64,000 nucleotides of DNA from Harmothoe impar (Eukaryota; Annelida; Polychaeta; Phyllodocida; Polynoidae), in contig OX381707.1 in NCBI GenBank assembly GCA_947462335.1, positions 82,174,610 to 82,238,609 of the forward strand. Reading direction: 5' to 3'. Below the pieces are notes generated by a model. The model ran no database searches, was not told the origin of the DNA, and was given only the letters and a program-made list of their open reading frames with translations. The stretch's first letter is position 1, and every line of letters begins with the position of its first letter. Shown here piece after piece: positions 10,301 to 21,956 of this stretch. The position numbers were made by a program, and so were the translations under genes.

Positions 10301-12644
10301 GAATCATTCATTACCTCACACAAGCCTCTCATTATCCATTACCCTTTCTCACTGGTTGCCTTCAATCCTCAGCAGTCACTTCAGCTTCTGATGCTTTTAT
10401 TGAGCATTCTTCTCTGTTGTAACCATCCAGCAAAGCAATTCAGATATTGACCTTCAAACGAGAGAGAAGGAGCCAGACAACCAGATTTACATGTGCAGGG
10501 AGAATAAAGAGATGTTGTGACCAAGGGCAACGTAGGGATTGTTCATTAATTAATTACAATGGGTTGGTGAGACTTTACAGCCCCCCCCCCCCTCTCGAGT
10601 GGGCATGGAATAATGTGCTCCCCCCTCGGTGAAGACATTTTTTGCCCCCCTCTTCCTTTGAACTCTAGTAACGCACAGGCTTTTTTTTGCTAAAAGGGGG
10701 CATACATTTTTACCACCCCCCCCTCAAGAGAGGTCAGAATTTAACTGTAACTAATAAATGAACACTCCATTAGACAGAAGTAAGATAGACATAATGAGTA
10801 GAAAATGGGAGGTTGTATCCGCTTGAAATGAAAGCATAAGCTGCAGTTCTACCTTTGATCCTTCTCAAAGTCAATATCAAGAATGCATAACTCTAGAATG
10901 TTAAAAAATGTGTGCCCCTTTTCTGTTGATTATATCCAGTGACACAGACATTTCAAGATTAAAAATGTTAAGTATTTAAAAGCCAAACTGAAGCAATTTG
11001 AGATAACTGAATCACCCTTACAATCAATTTCTATGATCAATTGTGAAGCTTGTATTTTTCAAAGAGGCTTATACATCTAATGCAAAATGAGAGCCCTCTG
11101 CTCAGAAGTAATATCCATGTATATACTTTGATGTTTCAAATAACCTAAAGAACAGATATCATCCTTTGATGTTTCTAAGAACAGCTAAGGCAGTTTGATG
11201 TCTCAAATTTACAACATAATTAATTGTATAATTATTTAGGACTAAGGCTGGCAATGTTTCTATACAGAATAATGACCTTCAGATGATGGAACTGAATCCA
11301 GTGGGATCTATGAGGGGAAATGCAAAGGACACTGTAAAAACACTTAGTGTGAACTATGTTGTTACCTGTTCCTTTTCAATGGGCCATTACCAAATCACCA
11401 CGGTATGTAGTGATCTGACAGAATGAGATTAACTCAATTAACTCATGCAGCAGTATATCAGGCTGTTTCCTATCATTGACTTTGATATTTGATGGATGGG
11501 GGGCTGTTACATGGAACAATTCTTCTGCCAGAAGTTTCCAAATAATAACACACTTTTATTTATTCCGCTATCAAAGCTTCAACTTTCTCCTGATTGTGAT
11601 AATGATTGTGCCACATTACTGGGTTTCTGTCAACTCCATACTAATGAGTGCATGCTGGGCTTTTTCTCACTCATTGTTGCTCATTGCCATTACACCAGTA
11701 GGCACCATACCTGAATGCACTAGTATTTTTCTTGTTCCTTTTGAACTTCTAAATCCTCTTTGAAGGGTTAACCAGGTGACAGCTAACCAAGACTCTCTCG
11801 TCGTCGTTGGAGATAGACCCGTATTGCTTTTTAGTATACACTCACAGACACGTTGTTGCAGCGTCGTGTTAAACTGAGATGCATGAGCCAATGTACTCGT
11901 AACATGAATTAAAACGAATTTATGACTTTTCTTGCAAATTAGTGGAATAAAGTATTGTTATAATCTTATACTTAGATATCCCTTCTAAAGGCCTGTGGAT
12001 GTATCACGTTGGTGTTATGCTGTATTCATGAGAAAAATCGAGTTATAAATACTTGTCTCTTTACCCAGGGAGTACTACATTGTACGGGTTTTCACAGGAT
12101 GTAGGCCTATGAGTGTCCAGTCCCCCTCCCAGCTTTCAAACGTAGGGGCGTGTGTGTGTGTGTGGCGAGGAGGGGGGGGGGGGGGCAGTGCGTCGCGTTA
12201 TACCGCCACGTTATATGAGGAGACAGTGTACGTCCTAACATTGCCGTGGACCATACCTGTTAACAGGGATAACATGAGAATGTAATTACTATGAAACCCC
12301 TACTCTAAGACAACTTCAAGGGTTTAAGACACACATTTAAGGGGTTTCCCTACAAAAAGTAATTAGAAAATAAATCTGTTTCAGAGGAGGGGTTTTACCG
12401 CACATGATAAAATCTACATTGATGTACCGCAACTAACTATGAATTATTTTAAAAATTGATTGTTTAATGTGATTGTTAGCCCTCTGATGGCAGAATGTAA
12501 ACTATAAAATAAAGTTTAACATATACTGTCCAATAGTGTGCAGCATATATAAAATAATATTCGTACTATCTAAGCATGATTAATCCTACTCTAAAACCCT
12601 TCTTGATTTCAATACTGCCCCTAGGTGGTAAAAACCCCACTCAG
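7323..12644. repeat. Long non-coding stretch with decayed repeats
   Basis: No gene is supported. About 7455-7760 is a copy of family R2 (CCAGCTGCTGCACTCCC; also near 16297 and 29483). About 8650-9010 weakly resembles family R5. A region at 10575-10770 has C-runs and a TAAATGAACACTCCATT tail shared with about 22790-23030 and 24700-24820. A GT microsatellite and a run of 14 G occur at 12150-12185. Confidence 0.5.
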
Positions 12645-12950
12645 TGAATCACAAAGTTTCCCAACACATATTGGCACTCGCATTTGGCACTGTGAGTTAA
12701 TATGTATCAACATTCTGCCAACAGGGCCTACTTACACACATCACACAGCTGTACCTTCCTCATATCAGTTGCTGTATGCCTGGAGAAAACTTCCAATTAA
12801 AGTGTCGCCTCAACACAAATTGGCGCTCCATTTTTGGCACTGTAGGTTAATCTGTAGCCATGTTCCCCTAACCGGTCCATCTGATGCACAGCACACAGGT
12901 GTATCCTTCCCTAATTATTTCCCAACATGCAACCCCTACATCACATAAAC
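12645..12950. repeat. Family R8, tandem pair (~149 bp unit)
   Basis: Two diverged units start near 12663 and 12811. Each has CAACACA-ATTGGC, a TTTGGCACTGT(G/A)(A/G)GTTAAT block, a CC(A/C)ACAGG- or CCTAACCGG-like block and an ACACAG(C/G)TGTA(C/T)CCTTCC block. A third copy is at 4608-4755. Confidence 0.65.
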
Positions 12951-14299
12951 AGGGGGCAGCAGTCAGATTGTCATAAACATAGATCCCAACTTCACGTTCA
13001 TCCCGTGAATTCTGACATACAAGCTCCATGTCATGTATAAGGGTAAAGCACTACATCAAGATTCTGCATATAAGTCCTTAGAGTGGGGAGTTTCCAGTGA
13101 TGGGAATTTAGTAGATATTTTATATGGGAGAGAAGTAAAATTATGAATAAGATATGAGTGATATGAACAGGAGATTGACTGAGGAACATAGACTGGAGGG
13201 AAGAATAGAAAGACAGATGCTCCTTGAGACAGAGGAATGAATAAAGAACCAGAGTATTTGGAAGAATAAGGCAGTGGATTGTACATGGCAGGGAGGTATG
13301 GGAGATAAATGATCCAGGAGAAGACAGGGATAAATACATAGCAGTGGGGCAGTCGCTCTGGCAGGGTGCCTGGATGTTGAGGCCATTATAGACCTTGATA
13401 TAGAATTAATGCTGCCCTTTTCTATATAGAGTCAGTCATGAGAAAACGTGGGATCAATACAGATCTTCCCTAATTAGAGGAAGCTTGGGAAGCTATGTAG
13501 GATTTAAAAAGGGTTCTTCTCCATTATTTAGGCTTGATGAATATCCGTCAATATATTCTGGTGAAGTACGCTGGCACATATCAAATTACTGTTTCTTTCT
13601 GGCACATCTGGTTGGGAGATGTCTACCTAAGAAAATGATTTTGAGTTCTGCAACAACTTAATACCATATAATAATCATCTATGTGTTTCCCACATTAAGA
13701 TAAATTACCTAATAGATCCAAGCCCAGATTACTTTAACATCAGAATCCGTCAGGTTTTCTTTAAAGTTGCTCAGGGCAGAAATATTTTTCATTGAATTGT
13801 TTTTTTCTCCAATATAAAAGGACTGTATCATTGGCTGCTCAAGACACTTTTATGCAGCTCAGTCTAAAATATGTTAATACATCTATGCCCACAGAATAAG
13901 CCATGACAGAACTATATGTCTCTCAAATTGGATTTTAGAAGAGAAGCTCTCTTTCAAAGAAAATAAATTTTCATTGGACAGTCAAATTACCTAACACCAA
14001 TGGCAGGGAAATGATTCAATTGAAGGTAGTAAAGTCAAATAAAGGGTTTTGCTCCAGGTATATCATCTAACGAGCCTGATGCTTTTTCAAATTCCAGAAC
14101 TTGAACACCATGACATTGTATGTTGGATATAGTGAGGTCCTCAGGCTCCTTAACAGCCAGCATAACTACTGCATACCTCCTAGCAACATGTGGTAGGCTG
14201 TCATTCCTGTCTCACTCCAATTGTAATTATGCAGTAAGAAAGACTAGCAGTGCCCTGGAACAAGCCTTTGAGAACTACTGAGTGCCTTGATGTGAAAAT
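12951..14299. repeat. Non-coding; 3' fragment of family R4
   Basis: No gene. About 13360-13500 matches the R4 end (TATAGACCTTGA followed by TGCTGCCCTTTTC). The rest is AT-rich with no recognisable structure. Confidence 0.45.
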
Positions 14300-14521
14300 C
14301 CCTTGTCATCATCATGCATGAATGCAGCCCTTGAGATTATTCTGAACATACATGCATTCATGCATCATGCTGACCCTTTGGATGTTCATCATGATGCAGA
14401 TAAGGCACGGTGCCTTAATGCAGTTCTCCCCCCTAGACCAGGATTGCATTCATGCATCATGACAACAAAGGGTGTAGAACATTAACACACTGTGTGGCCA
14501 TTAAAGCATTAAAGGGGCATT
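14300..14521. mobile_element. Foldback MITE, copy C
   Basis: It holds the repeated CATCATGCATGAATGCAGCC / CATTCATGCATCATG hairpin arms and ends in ATTAAAGCATTAAAGGG. It is diverged in the middle relative to copy A. Confidence 0.6.
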
Positions 14522-17024
14522 CTCACCACTCACACTCACCACAAAGCAGACTAGAACAGTACTAGAATTGTGAGTGGGAAACGCTCAGTGATTTTGCCAA
14601 CCCTGGAGCCAAGCCCTGACGTGTGAGTGGTGCCTGGTTTGTCATGCATGCACATTCTGTCAGTATTTTTACAATTTTGATGGAGGCCACATGAGACAGG
14701 AACCTCTGATTTGCAATTCCACTTTTTGATCCAACTTCAGATTTCTTTGAAAGCTTCCAGCTAATTATTTGCATGCTTAGTTCGCAAGACAGAGTTGTGA
14801 ACATGCAAAGTGCCGGGCACAAATGTTCCATCTGCCCGGCCCTTAAAGATTTAAGTTAGAAGAGATTAATTTCTCAGGGCCAGTTATGTCCATGATGCCC
14901 TAATGCTCTCTTTCAGTACCTATCCCGTAGATCTCTGCAATCCCATGGTTACAATAGAGTCCTGCCATGAAAGGTGTGTGTATCCCAGAAACCACAGTAC
15001 TACCAGACTGAGGAAGGTCCAGTCATACCTCATTTAACGGTCCCCTGCTACTGTTAAGCTCTAAATGTTACTAAATGATATGTCATCGTCTGGTTTGTCT
15101 GTTTTGTTGTTGCATTAGTCTCTCCACATACTCTGTTTTATCCAAAATTGAGACTTGAGTACTAATTGTGTTGATGTGAGTAGAAATAAGTTGCATTAGT
15201 AGATGTATGTTATTATGACCACACTAAACTATGTCAACTCAGGTTTCTTAGTCTGAAGTAGACTATAAACATCTGTTCTCAGATGTAGGCCCCTACCATC
15301 TAAGTCTGACATCTACAGCCTAGATCAAACAAAAGTTTGATAAGGGAACACACATAACTTGCTTGATGCTGTGTTTGATATACTTTTCTTTTTTGGTATC
15401 AGAAAGTATAAATATACAGTCCCGTTTATTTATACTGAGTAGGAAAAGAATTTATACAGTTCGATGAGTATCCTTATACAATCAGGCTAAATATATGCTC
15501 CGATTTTCACATTTTATAAAATGTATAATATGAATGTCATACAACGCAACTTACATTACACACACTTATGTATGTAATAACCAGTTGTAGTATAAACATC
15601 ATATATGAATGAATAATATCTTATTTTACATAATTTTTCAAACTACTAGACCTCATTTTTCGAGATTCATTACATATTATGTAGGGTTGGATAGAAGGGG
15701 TGGGCACCTCATGTACCGGTAATATTATACAAATAGAAATGCCTTATAATTTGACTTTTACCTTATTTTTGATTTTGTAGCTTAATTTATACTGCACTCT
15801 TCTTAAGAGAGATAGCACCTTGCGCAGCTACTGCCTAGAAACCCCTGTTTTGCAGAGGTAATGGGACACCATAATTCACTTACAGCCTAAGTATCACCTT
15901 TCAGTAGAAGACATCAAAATTGTATGAAGTGAATGAAATAAAGTCTCAGAGTGCAGAAAGGCTACAGTGGTGCCCTGAAAGAAACTCTGATCTCGAGTAA
16001 AGTAAAGTAAAATGTTTGTGGTGTGAGTGAATATGATTTGAGCATTTGACCAGTAGCCCAGGACAAAAATATTTGAGTCCTTTATGTCACATACTGACAT
16101 ATAACAGTATTTATAACATTGGTAACCTGAAGAATTACCTACAGCTGTAGTGCTACTGAAGAGCCTCATTCTTGCCAATACTAATCTAACCAAAAGAATA
16201 TTTCTCAGTCTGACATGTTTTATTGTATCCACTGACAAGGATATTGTGAGTAATTCCCTTTGATCTGAGTTCTGTAGCAGTCTGTCTGAGACTGTTTGTC
16301 TAGGACCAGCTGCTGTATTTACTGTCTTGTTGTACCAGGAGCCTGGCCAGGGGGCGATCTGACGGGGGATGTTTTGAACAAATACTGAAAAAGATAACAC
16401 TTTTTCTAGCAGTATTTGTCAAGTGGAATCAGGTTAACAGGTGCAGGGGAAGAGAAAACTGGACATAAATATTGAGATTTCAATCGTGTTGAGTGGTGGC
16501 TGCCATTGAAGTATTTTCTCTCAATAACTGGATTCCACCAAATGGGATTGACAATCTCATCTACCAGGACCTTGTAAAGATGTTTAGTTCAATATATGAC
16601 TGAAATAAATCTGAGCTGTGATCTCATATTTAGGGGATAGATGAATATGATGGTACTTTATCAGTCATGGAGTCTGAGAAGCATGTTTTAAAGGGTTCAA
16701 TGAAAAAGTGCACTCAAAAATTATTGAATTGAACCCATTCTTTTTCATTTGGACTTTGAGGGTGGATGCTGGAATTCTGCCTGCTCCAACATCCCAACTG
16801 TTTAAAATAATGACCAGAAAAAAAGCCCAAAAGCCTCATCTCTGGAACACTAGGATGTAGGGGCCACTACGCACAAACTCAGTAGTAATTTTGCTGTTGC
16901 AAAAGTTAGATATTCTAATTTTATGTAAATATGGAGATAATAACTGAGAGTATTTACTTATTTAGATACCTTAGATAAAGAGGATAAAGAGGTGTGTGTC
17001 GTTAAACAACTTATTTAGATACCT
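14522..17024. repeat. Non-coding; copies of families R3 and R2
   Basis: No gene. About 14615-14830 is family R3 (GATGGAGGCCACATGAGACA, TTTTTGATCCAACTTC), also at 18140-18310 and 30005-30190. About 16230-16660 is family R2 (AACTGGACATAAATATTGAG). The stretch 15400-15800 is very AT-rich. Confidence 0.5.
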
Positions 17025-17190
17025 GTTGCATTCTAGCATCATGCTGACCCTATAGGGTAAAGATATTCCCAAAGAGTTGGCATGAAGCAGCAATGCAGCA
17101 CTGGTGAGTTACTAGCCCTAGATGCATTGGTCTATCATGACAACAAAAGCAATTAATTTTAATGACTTACCACCCTTAAAGGGTTGTGCC
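17025..17190. mobile_element. Foldback MITE, copy D
   Basis: A degraded copy with AGCATCATGCTGACCCTATA, a GGTGAGTTACTAGCCC block and the right end CACCCTTAAAGGGTT. Confidence 0.55.
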
Positions 17191-17904
17191 ATTTACTAGA
17201 ATCTCACTGTGACATGTAGGGGTGCACCTTAAGCAGCCTCAGGAGCACTGGAAAATGTATTTCAAACAAAAGTATTATAAACCAAAGTATTGAAACTTCA
17301 TTGGTTACAACTAATATAATTAAATTCCCCTATTACAGTTATAATTGAATTTCCCCCCATCAAGAATCCATGGTTACAGAGCAGAATGTCCTCTAATGCC
17401 AATTACTACAGTCCTAAGAGGATTTTTTATATTATATTAACAGAGAGTGAGGTAATTGAAAGTTCCTTTGTGAATGAGTGCGTGTAAGGCAGAAAAAATC
17501 AATACAATATGATAACCCTCGTCTTTGCGCCTCCCCCACAGTATAAGAATCAATCAAATTTTTCTAACAATTTTATTTTCTTAAAAAAGAACATATTAAA
17601 TTGGAAATACTCTTCATGTAGCTCGACTAAAACTGTGTAAGTAGCTTTTTGACAGCACCAGTAATTTACCTATATCATATCATATATATCTCTGAAAGTG
17701 TTTTTGAGAAGAAATCTATTCTTTTAATAAATTGAATTTTGTCAGACAGAGAATTTAACTTCTGTGAAGGAATTGAAATGACTAAAGTGAAGGTAATCAA
17801 GTCCACATACATTAGGATGCCAAGTTTTAGAAAAGAACTTCCTTCCATGAATACCCTGGAATTAGTTATTAAACCTTACAGGGCTACTTGCACAACATTT
17901 TTTT
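17191..17904. other. AT-rich non-coding DNA
   Basis: I see no gene or recognisable repeat here; there are only AT-rich tracts and short purine runs. Confidence 0.4.
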
Positions 17905-18100
17905 TATTGAGCGAAGCCCTGGGTAGTCTACTGAACAGGCATTCATAAATGCATCATGCAGACTCTGGGGGAGTGTATCAGCACAAAAGGGTTGGAATGA
18001 TGCATGAATGCAGCCCTAGCAAGTAGACTCGCCAAGGCTGCATTAGTGTATCATGACAACAATTGGCATGGCAATTTAAAGCATTATGTGGCCATTCAAG
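17905..18100. mobile_element. Foldback MITE, copy E
   Basis: It carries GCATTCATAAATGCATCATG, TGATGCATGAATGCAGCCCT and GGCTGCATTAGTGTATCATG. The terminal repeats are eroded. Confidence 0.55.
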
Positions 18101-18139
18101 CAGTGATGATGTTTAAGGACCATGGAGCCCAGGCCTCAA

Positions 18140-18330
18140 TTGTGAGTTTTACCTGGTCATTGATGCGTGCAATTTCTGTCAGTTCATTTTTATAATTCTG
18201 ATGGAGACCACATGAGACATGGAAGGCTGAGTTGCAATTATGCTTTTTGGACAAATTTCTTATTTCTCTTTTGTATGCTTGCCATGACAATGAAAATGCA
18301 GATTGCCTGACACAAATGTGCACTACCTTC
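18140..18330. repeat. Dispersed repeat family R3
   Basis: It is homologous to 14615-14830 and 30005-30190, sharing GTGAGTTTTACCTGGTC, a CTGTCAGTT block and GATGGAGACCACATGAGACA. Confidence 0.6.
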
Positions 18331-18576
18331 AACCCTTTACCCATCCACTTTAGTTAAAACATGACAGTTGTCGTCATGATGCACCAATGCAGCCCCTGAG
18401 AGTTACTCAGCAAGGCTGCCTTGGTGCCTCATGCTGTCACTTTGGGAGTGTATCAACACCACACGGTCTGCTTGATGCTTGAATGCAGCCCTGGTAAGTT
18501 ACTCGTCAGAGCTGCATTCATGTATCATGATGACTAAGGCTATGATGCATTTAGATGTTATGCCATCCTTAAAGGG
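18331..18576. mobile_element. Foldback MITE, copy F, interrupted by a LINE
   Basis: The left end is AACCCTTTACCCATCC at 18331 and the internal arms match copy A. The right end CCATCCTTAAAGGG stops at 18576, where the LINE begins. The missing tail GGGTTAA appears just past the LINE poly(A) at about 21960, so the LINE landed in the MITE's right terminal repeat. Confidence 0.7.
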
Positions 18577-18709
18577 ATGGGTGACCATAAGAGTCGAGGC
18601 TCATCTCCTAGGAGGGACATTTTGATTTTGATTTTTTTTCATATTATTATTATTTACTGTTGCAGCACCAATGTATATATTGCTCATAGGCTTGTAAGGT
18701 ATCTGTCAC

Positions 18710-20992
18710 ATGGCCTCTCGGGGCGCGGCTGATATATTCAATAGGGGTTTTTCCATAGTCCATTTAAATGCAAGGAGTGTAAGGAACAAAAAGGCTGGTA
18801 TAAGAGATGAACTGGATGGAAATGGGATTGACGTGTTATTATTTTCTGAAACTTTCTTAAACCACACTGATGACAACTTTGATTACCAACTGTCACACTA
18901 CAATATATACAGACATGATAGAATAAGCATACACAGGGGAGGTGGATTAATTGCACATATATCTGATACCTTATCATGTTCTTATAAATTTCGCATGTTA
19001 AATCGTAGCAATCCGGACATAGAAATACAATGGCTATTAGTTCAAAAGGGCAAAGGCAAAAAGACCATAATATGTAATGTGTATCGACCACCGAGTGGTG
19101 TCTTATTAAATTTCTGTAATACTTTCAAAGCCCTTCTGCTGCAGGTACATGAGATTGACTCGTATGATATTGTAGCAATTGGTGATTACAATGTTGAGGC
19201 GCTAACAGACGATAATGAAAAAATATTATTGTATGAGACTCTGGCCGACTTTAACCTTGTACAATTGATAAACAGTGTCACCACTACTGCTGGCTATAAT
19301 ACATGTCTGGACTTGATTTTTACAAACTGTCATAACATTCTCTCCTGTGGTCTACTAAATATACACCTCTCTGACCACCTACCTGTTTACATGATTAGAA
19401 AACATGATAATGTGAAGAAGGGTTTCAGGTATTTTACTGGCAGGTCTTATCGTAATTATGATGCAACAGCATTCACAAATGCAATAGAAGATTGTGACTG
19501 GTCTGAGTTTGACATGTCTGAAGACCCAGAACTATGTTGGAATATTTTTGAAATGCATTTATTCAATTTGTTGAATGTGAATTGTCCTATTCGTGAATTT
19601 AAAATTAAGGAAGACAGTGATCCCTTGATGTCTAATTATTTGTTAGAAAGAACACGGGATAAAAATGATCTGCTTGATGTTGCTAGGAAATCATCTTTCA
19701 TTCTTGATTGGCACAATGCTCGAGATCTAAGAAACACTGTTAACAGAGAAAGAGAGGACGCTAGAGACAAATGGTTTAAGGAAGAATGCATTAATTCTGT
19801 AAAAGATAGGTTTTGGAAAAACATACGTAAAATGGTGCCCTCAAAGTCTGGTTCATCCAACACCTGCATTAATTTACTTGATGATAATGGTGGCTCTATT
19901 GATGTGAAGGATACCGCTGAATATATAAATACATTTTATGCCAATATAGGTTCAAAGTTAGCCGAAAAGCATACTGACCCCTGGTACTTAATGGGAAAGG
20001 CCTGTGAGAATGTCATGCCTGATTTTGTTGTCAATGATGAGGATGTATTGAAATGTGTAAAGGAACTTGACAGCACCAAGTCCTCGGCCCTTAATTATAT
20101 ACCAACACGTGTATTTAAAGATGTAGTTCTTGCCAACCCAACCAGGTTTATTAAGATTATTTCCTTGTGCTTCCTTACTTCTAAAATTCCTGACTGTTGG
20201 AAAATAGCTGTCGTAACCCCTTTACCCAAATCTGGAGAGAAAACTAATGTCTCTAATTATAGACCCATCAGTGTGTTGCCAGTTCCTGGCAAGGTTCTTG
20301 AACGACTATTGCACACCGCAATATCCAAACATCTAGATGAAAACAAAATTCTGTCCCCCTTTCAGGGAGGCTACCAGAAAGGTAAATCTACTACAGATAC
20401 GATTTCGGACTTTGTTGACGACATTTTATTAAATAGAAATATAGGAAATTTTACAATGGCTGCCTTCATTGATATCAAGAAAGCTTTTGATTCTGTAAAT
20501 TATTTAATCCTGGAAAAAAAATTAGAAAATTATGGAATAAAAAATAAAAATTTGGACTTAGTAAAAATTTATCTAAAAAATAGAAAACAATCCACAATTG
20601 CCAATAATATTAAATCCAAGGAAGCCTCTTTATCTTGCGGTGTACCCCAGGGCTCAATTTTGGGTTCATTGTTTTTTTTATTATATGTAAATGACTGCAT
20701 TCAGGATGACGACGATCACAAAACTATGTTATACGCTGATGATTCAGTCTTGAATGTATCTGGAAATGATTTTAAGGTGGTTGAGACGCGCTTGAACACT
20801 GCTCTAGGTCTGTTTGCTCATTGGTCTTCTATAAATAAGTTAACTGTAAATGAGAGTAAAACAAAGGTGATGGTCTTTGCCGCAGCTCCCACTCTGAAAC
20901 GGTTGCCCAAACCCACTGTTAAGTTGAAGGAAAAAAAACTACAGCAGGTAATCTCTTACAAGTACCTCGGCATCATAGTCGACCAAGAATAA
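18710..20992 (+). CDS. LINE APE-type endonuclease-reverse transcriptase
   Basis: The 760 residues nick target DNA and copy the LINE RNA at the nick. The N-terminal third is an apurinic-endonuclease-like domain: HLNARSVRNK near residue 20, the catalytic SETFLN, GDYN in the middle and SDHLP near 230. The reverse transcriptase follows, with PLPKSG...SNYRPIS, DIKKAFDSV, CGVPQGSILG and the catalytic YADD at residues 675-678. The frame ends at TAA 20990-20992 within the thumb region, where related proteins continue; the following entry is the rest. ATG at 18710 is the first start in this frame after the leader, and no separate ORF1 precedes it. Confidence 0.85.
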   Translation: MASRGAADIFNRGFSIVHLNARSVRNKKAGIRDELDGNGIDVLLFSETFLNHTDDNFDYQLSHYNIYRHDRISIHRGGGLIAHISDTLSCSYKFRMLNRSNPDIEIQWLLVQKGKGKKTIICNVYRPPSGVLLNFCNTFKALLLQVHEIDSYDIVAIGDYNVEALTDDNEKILLYETLADFNLVQLINSVTTTAGYNTCLDLIFTNCHNILSCGLLNIHLSDHLPVYMIRKHDNVKKGFRYFTGRSYRNYDATAFTNAIEDCDWSEFDMSEDPELCWNIFEMHLFNLLNVNCPIREFKIKEDSDPLMSNYLLERTRDKNDLLDVARKSSFILDWHNARDLRNTVNREREDARDKWFKEECINSVKDRFWKNIRKMVPSKSGSSNTCINLLDDNGGSIDVKDTAEYINTFYANIGSKLAEKHTDPWYLMGKACENVMPDFVVNDEDVLKCVKELDSTKSSALNYIPTRVFKDVVLANPTRFIKIISLCFLTSKIPDCWKIAVVTPLPKSGEKTNVSNYRPISVLPVPGKVLERLLHTAISKHLDENKILSPFQGGYQKGKSTTDTISDFVDDILLNRNIGNFTMAAFIDIKKAFDSVNYLILEKKLENYGIKNKNLDLVKIYLKNRKQSTIANNIKSKEASLSCGVPQGSILGSLFFLLYVNDCIQDDDDHKTMLYADDSVLNVSGNDFKVVETRLNTALGLFAHWSSINKLTVNESKTKVMVFAAAPTLKRLPKPTVKLKEKKLQQVISYKYLGIIVDQE

Positions 20993-21554
20993 AACTTTTC
21001 GCTACATGTAAAAAGCCTTATAAAGGATCTGAAATTTAAGTCTATCTTGTTGTATAGGTTTAAAAAAAATGATGCCCAGTTTGGTTTTGTTACACATTTA
21101 CAAAGCGTATGTTATTCCCTTGATTGATTATGCCGATACACTATATACAAATACACATGCAGATCTGCTAGAAGCATTACAACGCATCCAAAATAAATGT
21201 CTAAAGACCTGTTTACATCTTAATATATTGACTCCTACCATAGAGGTCCATAGAGCCGCTCAACTACCTATGTTAGATTTAAGAAGAGTATATCATGTTA
21301 AGCTGTTAGCTCATAAGAGAGCATACAGTGCTACAAAGTACAGAAGGGTGACTGAAAGACCTACTAGTGCAAACATGGCACCGTTATTGTTTTATAACAT
21401 AATACATGCTACATCGTATGAGCACAGTCCACAGGTATCATGCGGACAAGTATGGAATGAGTTAACCCCTGAGGATAGAGGTATTGAATGTAAAGATATC
21501 TTTAAAGCCAAAGCACGAGCAACTCTTGACGCATCCATTCCTAAGAAACTGTGA
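20993..21554 (+). pseudogene. C-terminal part of the LINE protein, out of frame
   Basis: After the TAA the same frame stays open to about 21062. There an eight-A run precedes a shift into the frame of the open stretch 21069-21554 (161 codons). That stretch holds the usual LINE C-terminus (HIYKAYVIPLIDYAD, then LQRIQNKCLK). The break is therefore one nonsense codon plus one shift at a homopolymer. Both could be decay; the homopolymer site could also be a sequencing error. Confidence 0.7.
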
Positions 21555-21956
21555 TTTGCTGCTTTTTACATATGTTTTTTTTTTAAATGGGGAAAGTTAA
21601 ATAGTATCGATTCACACTGTAATAACATGTAAGCTGCTGCCCTCTTGTCACATTAACTAATTATTTGAACTCGATTTACAATTTGTTACACGTGCATTAA
21701 ATGGTATGACCTGAAAATTATCATTGTATAACGGTCATACCATGGCTTTTGTGTCCAAACCTCGTAATATTATTATGTAACTAAATGAATAACATGTGTG
21801 TACATACAGGTATTACCGGTACTCGAGCATTCGTGTATACTCAATTTTGATAAACCATAAACGGTCATCTACATGAAGTCACATGTATGTCATACACTGT
21901 AAACCCTGCATCTGATACCTATGGACAATAAAAGCTAAACTTTGTTCAAAAAAAAA

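Larger units (their letters stand above)
18577..21956 (+). mobile_element. Non-LTR retrotransposon (CR1/L2/Jockey-like), near full length
   Basis: The element has a ~133 bp 5' leader, an endonuclease-reverse transcriptase frame, a ~400 bp 3' UTR with AATAAA at 21927-21932 and an A-tail ending about 21959. AAAGGG at 18571-18576 recurs at 21957-21962 and is a candidate target-site duplication. The reading frame is broken twice, so this copy cannot make the whole protein. The poly(A) end and single detectable ORF fit CR1/L2/Jockey-type LINEs; the exact clade is not resolved. Confidence 0.8.

Noticed and set aside
10581..10770. C/G-runs as G-quadruplex regulatory element
   Set aside because: They belong to a decayed repeat also present near 22.8 and 24.7 kb; no promoter or gene is nearby.
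15894..16400. 168-codon minus-strand ORF
   Set aside because: It overlaps dispersed repeat R2, has no domain signature, and the other R2 copies do not keep the frame open.
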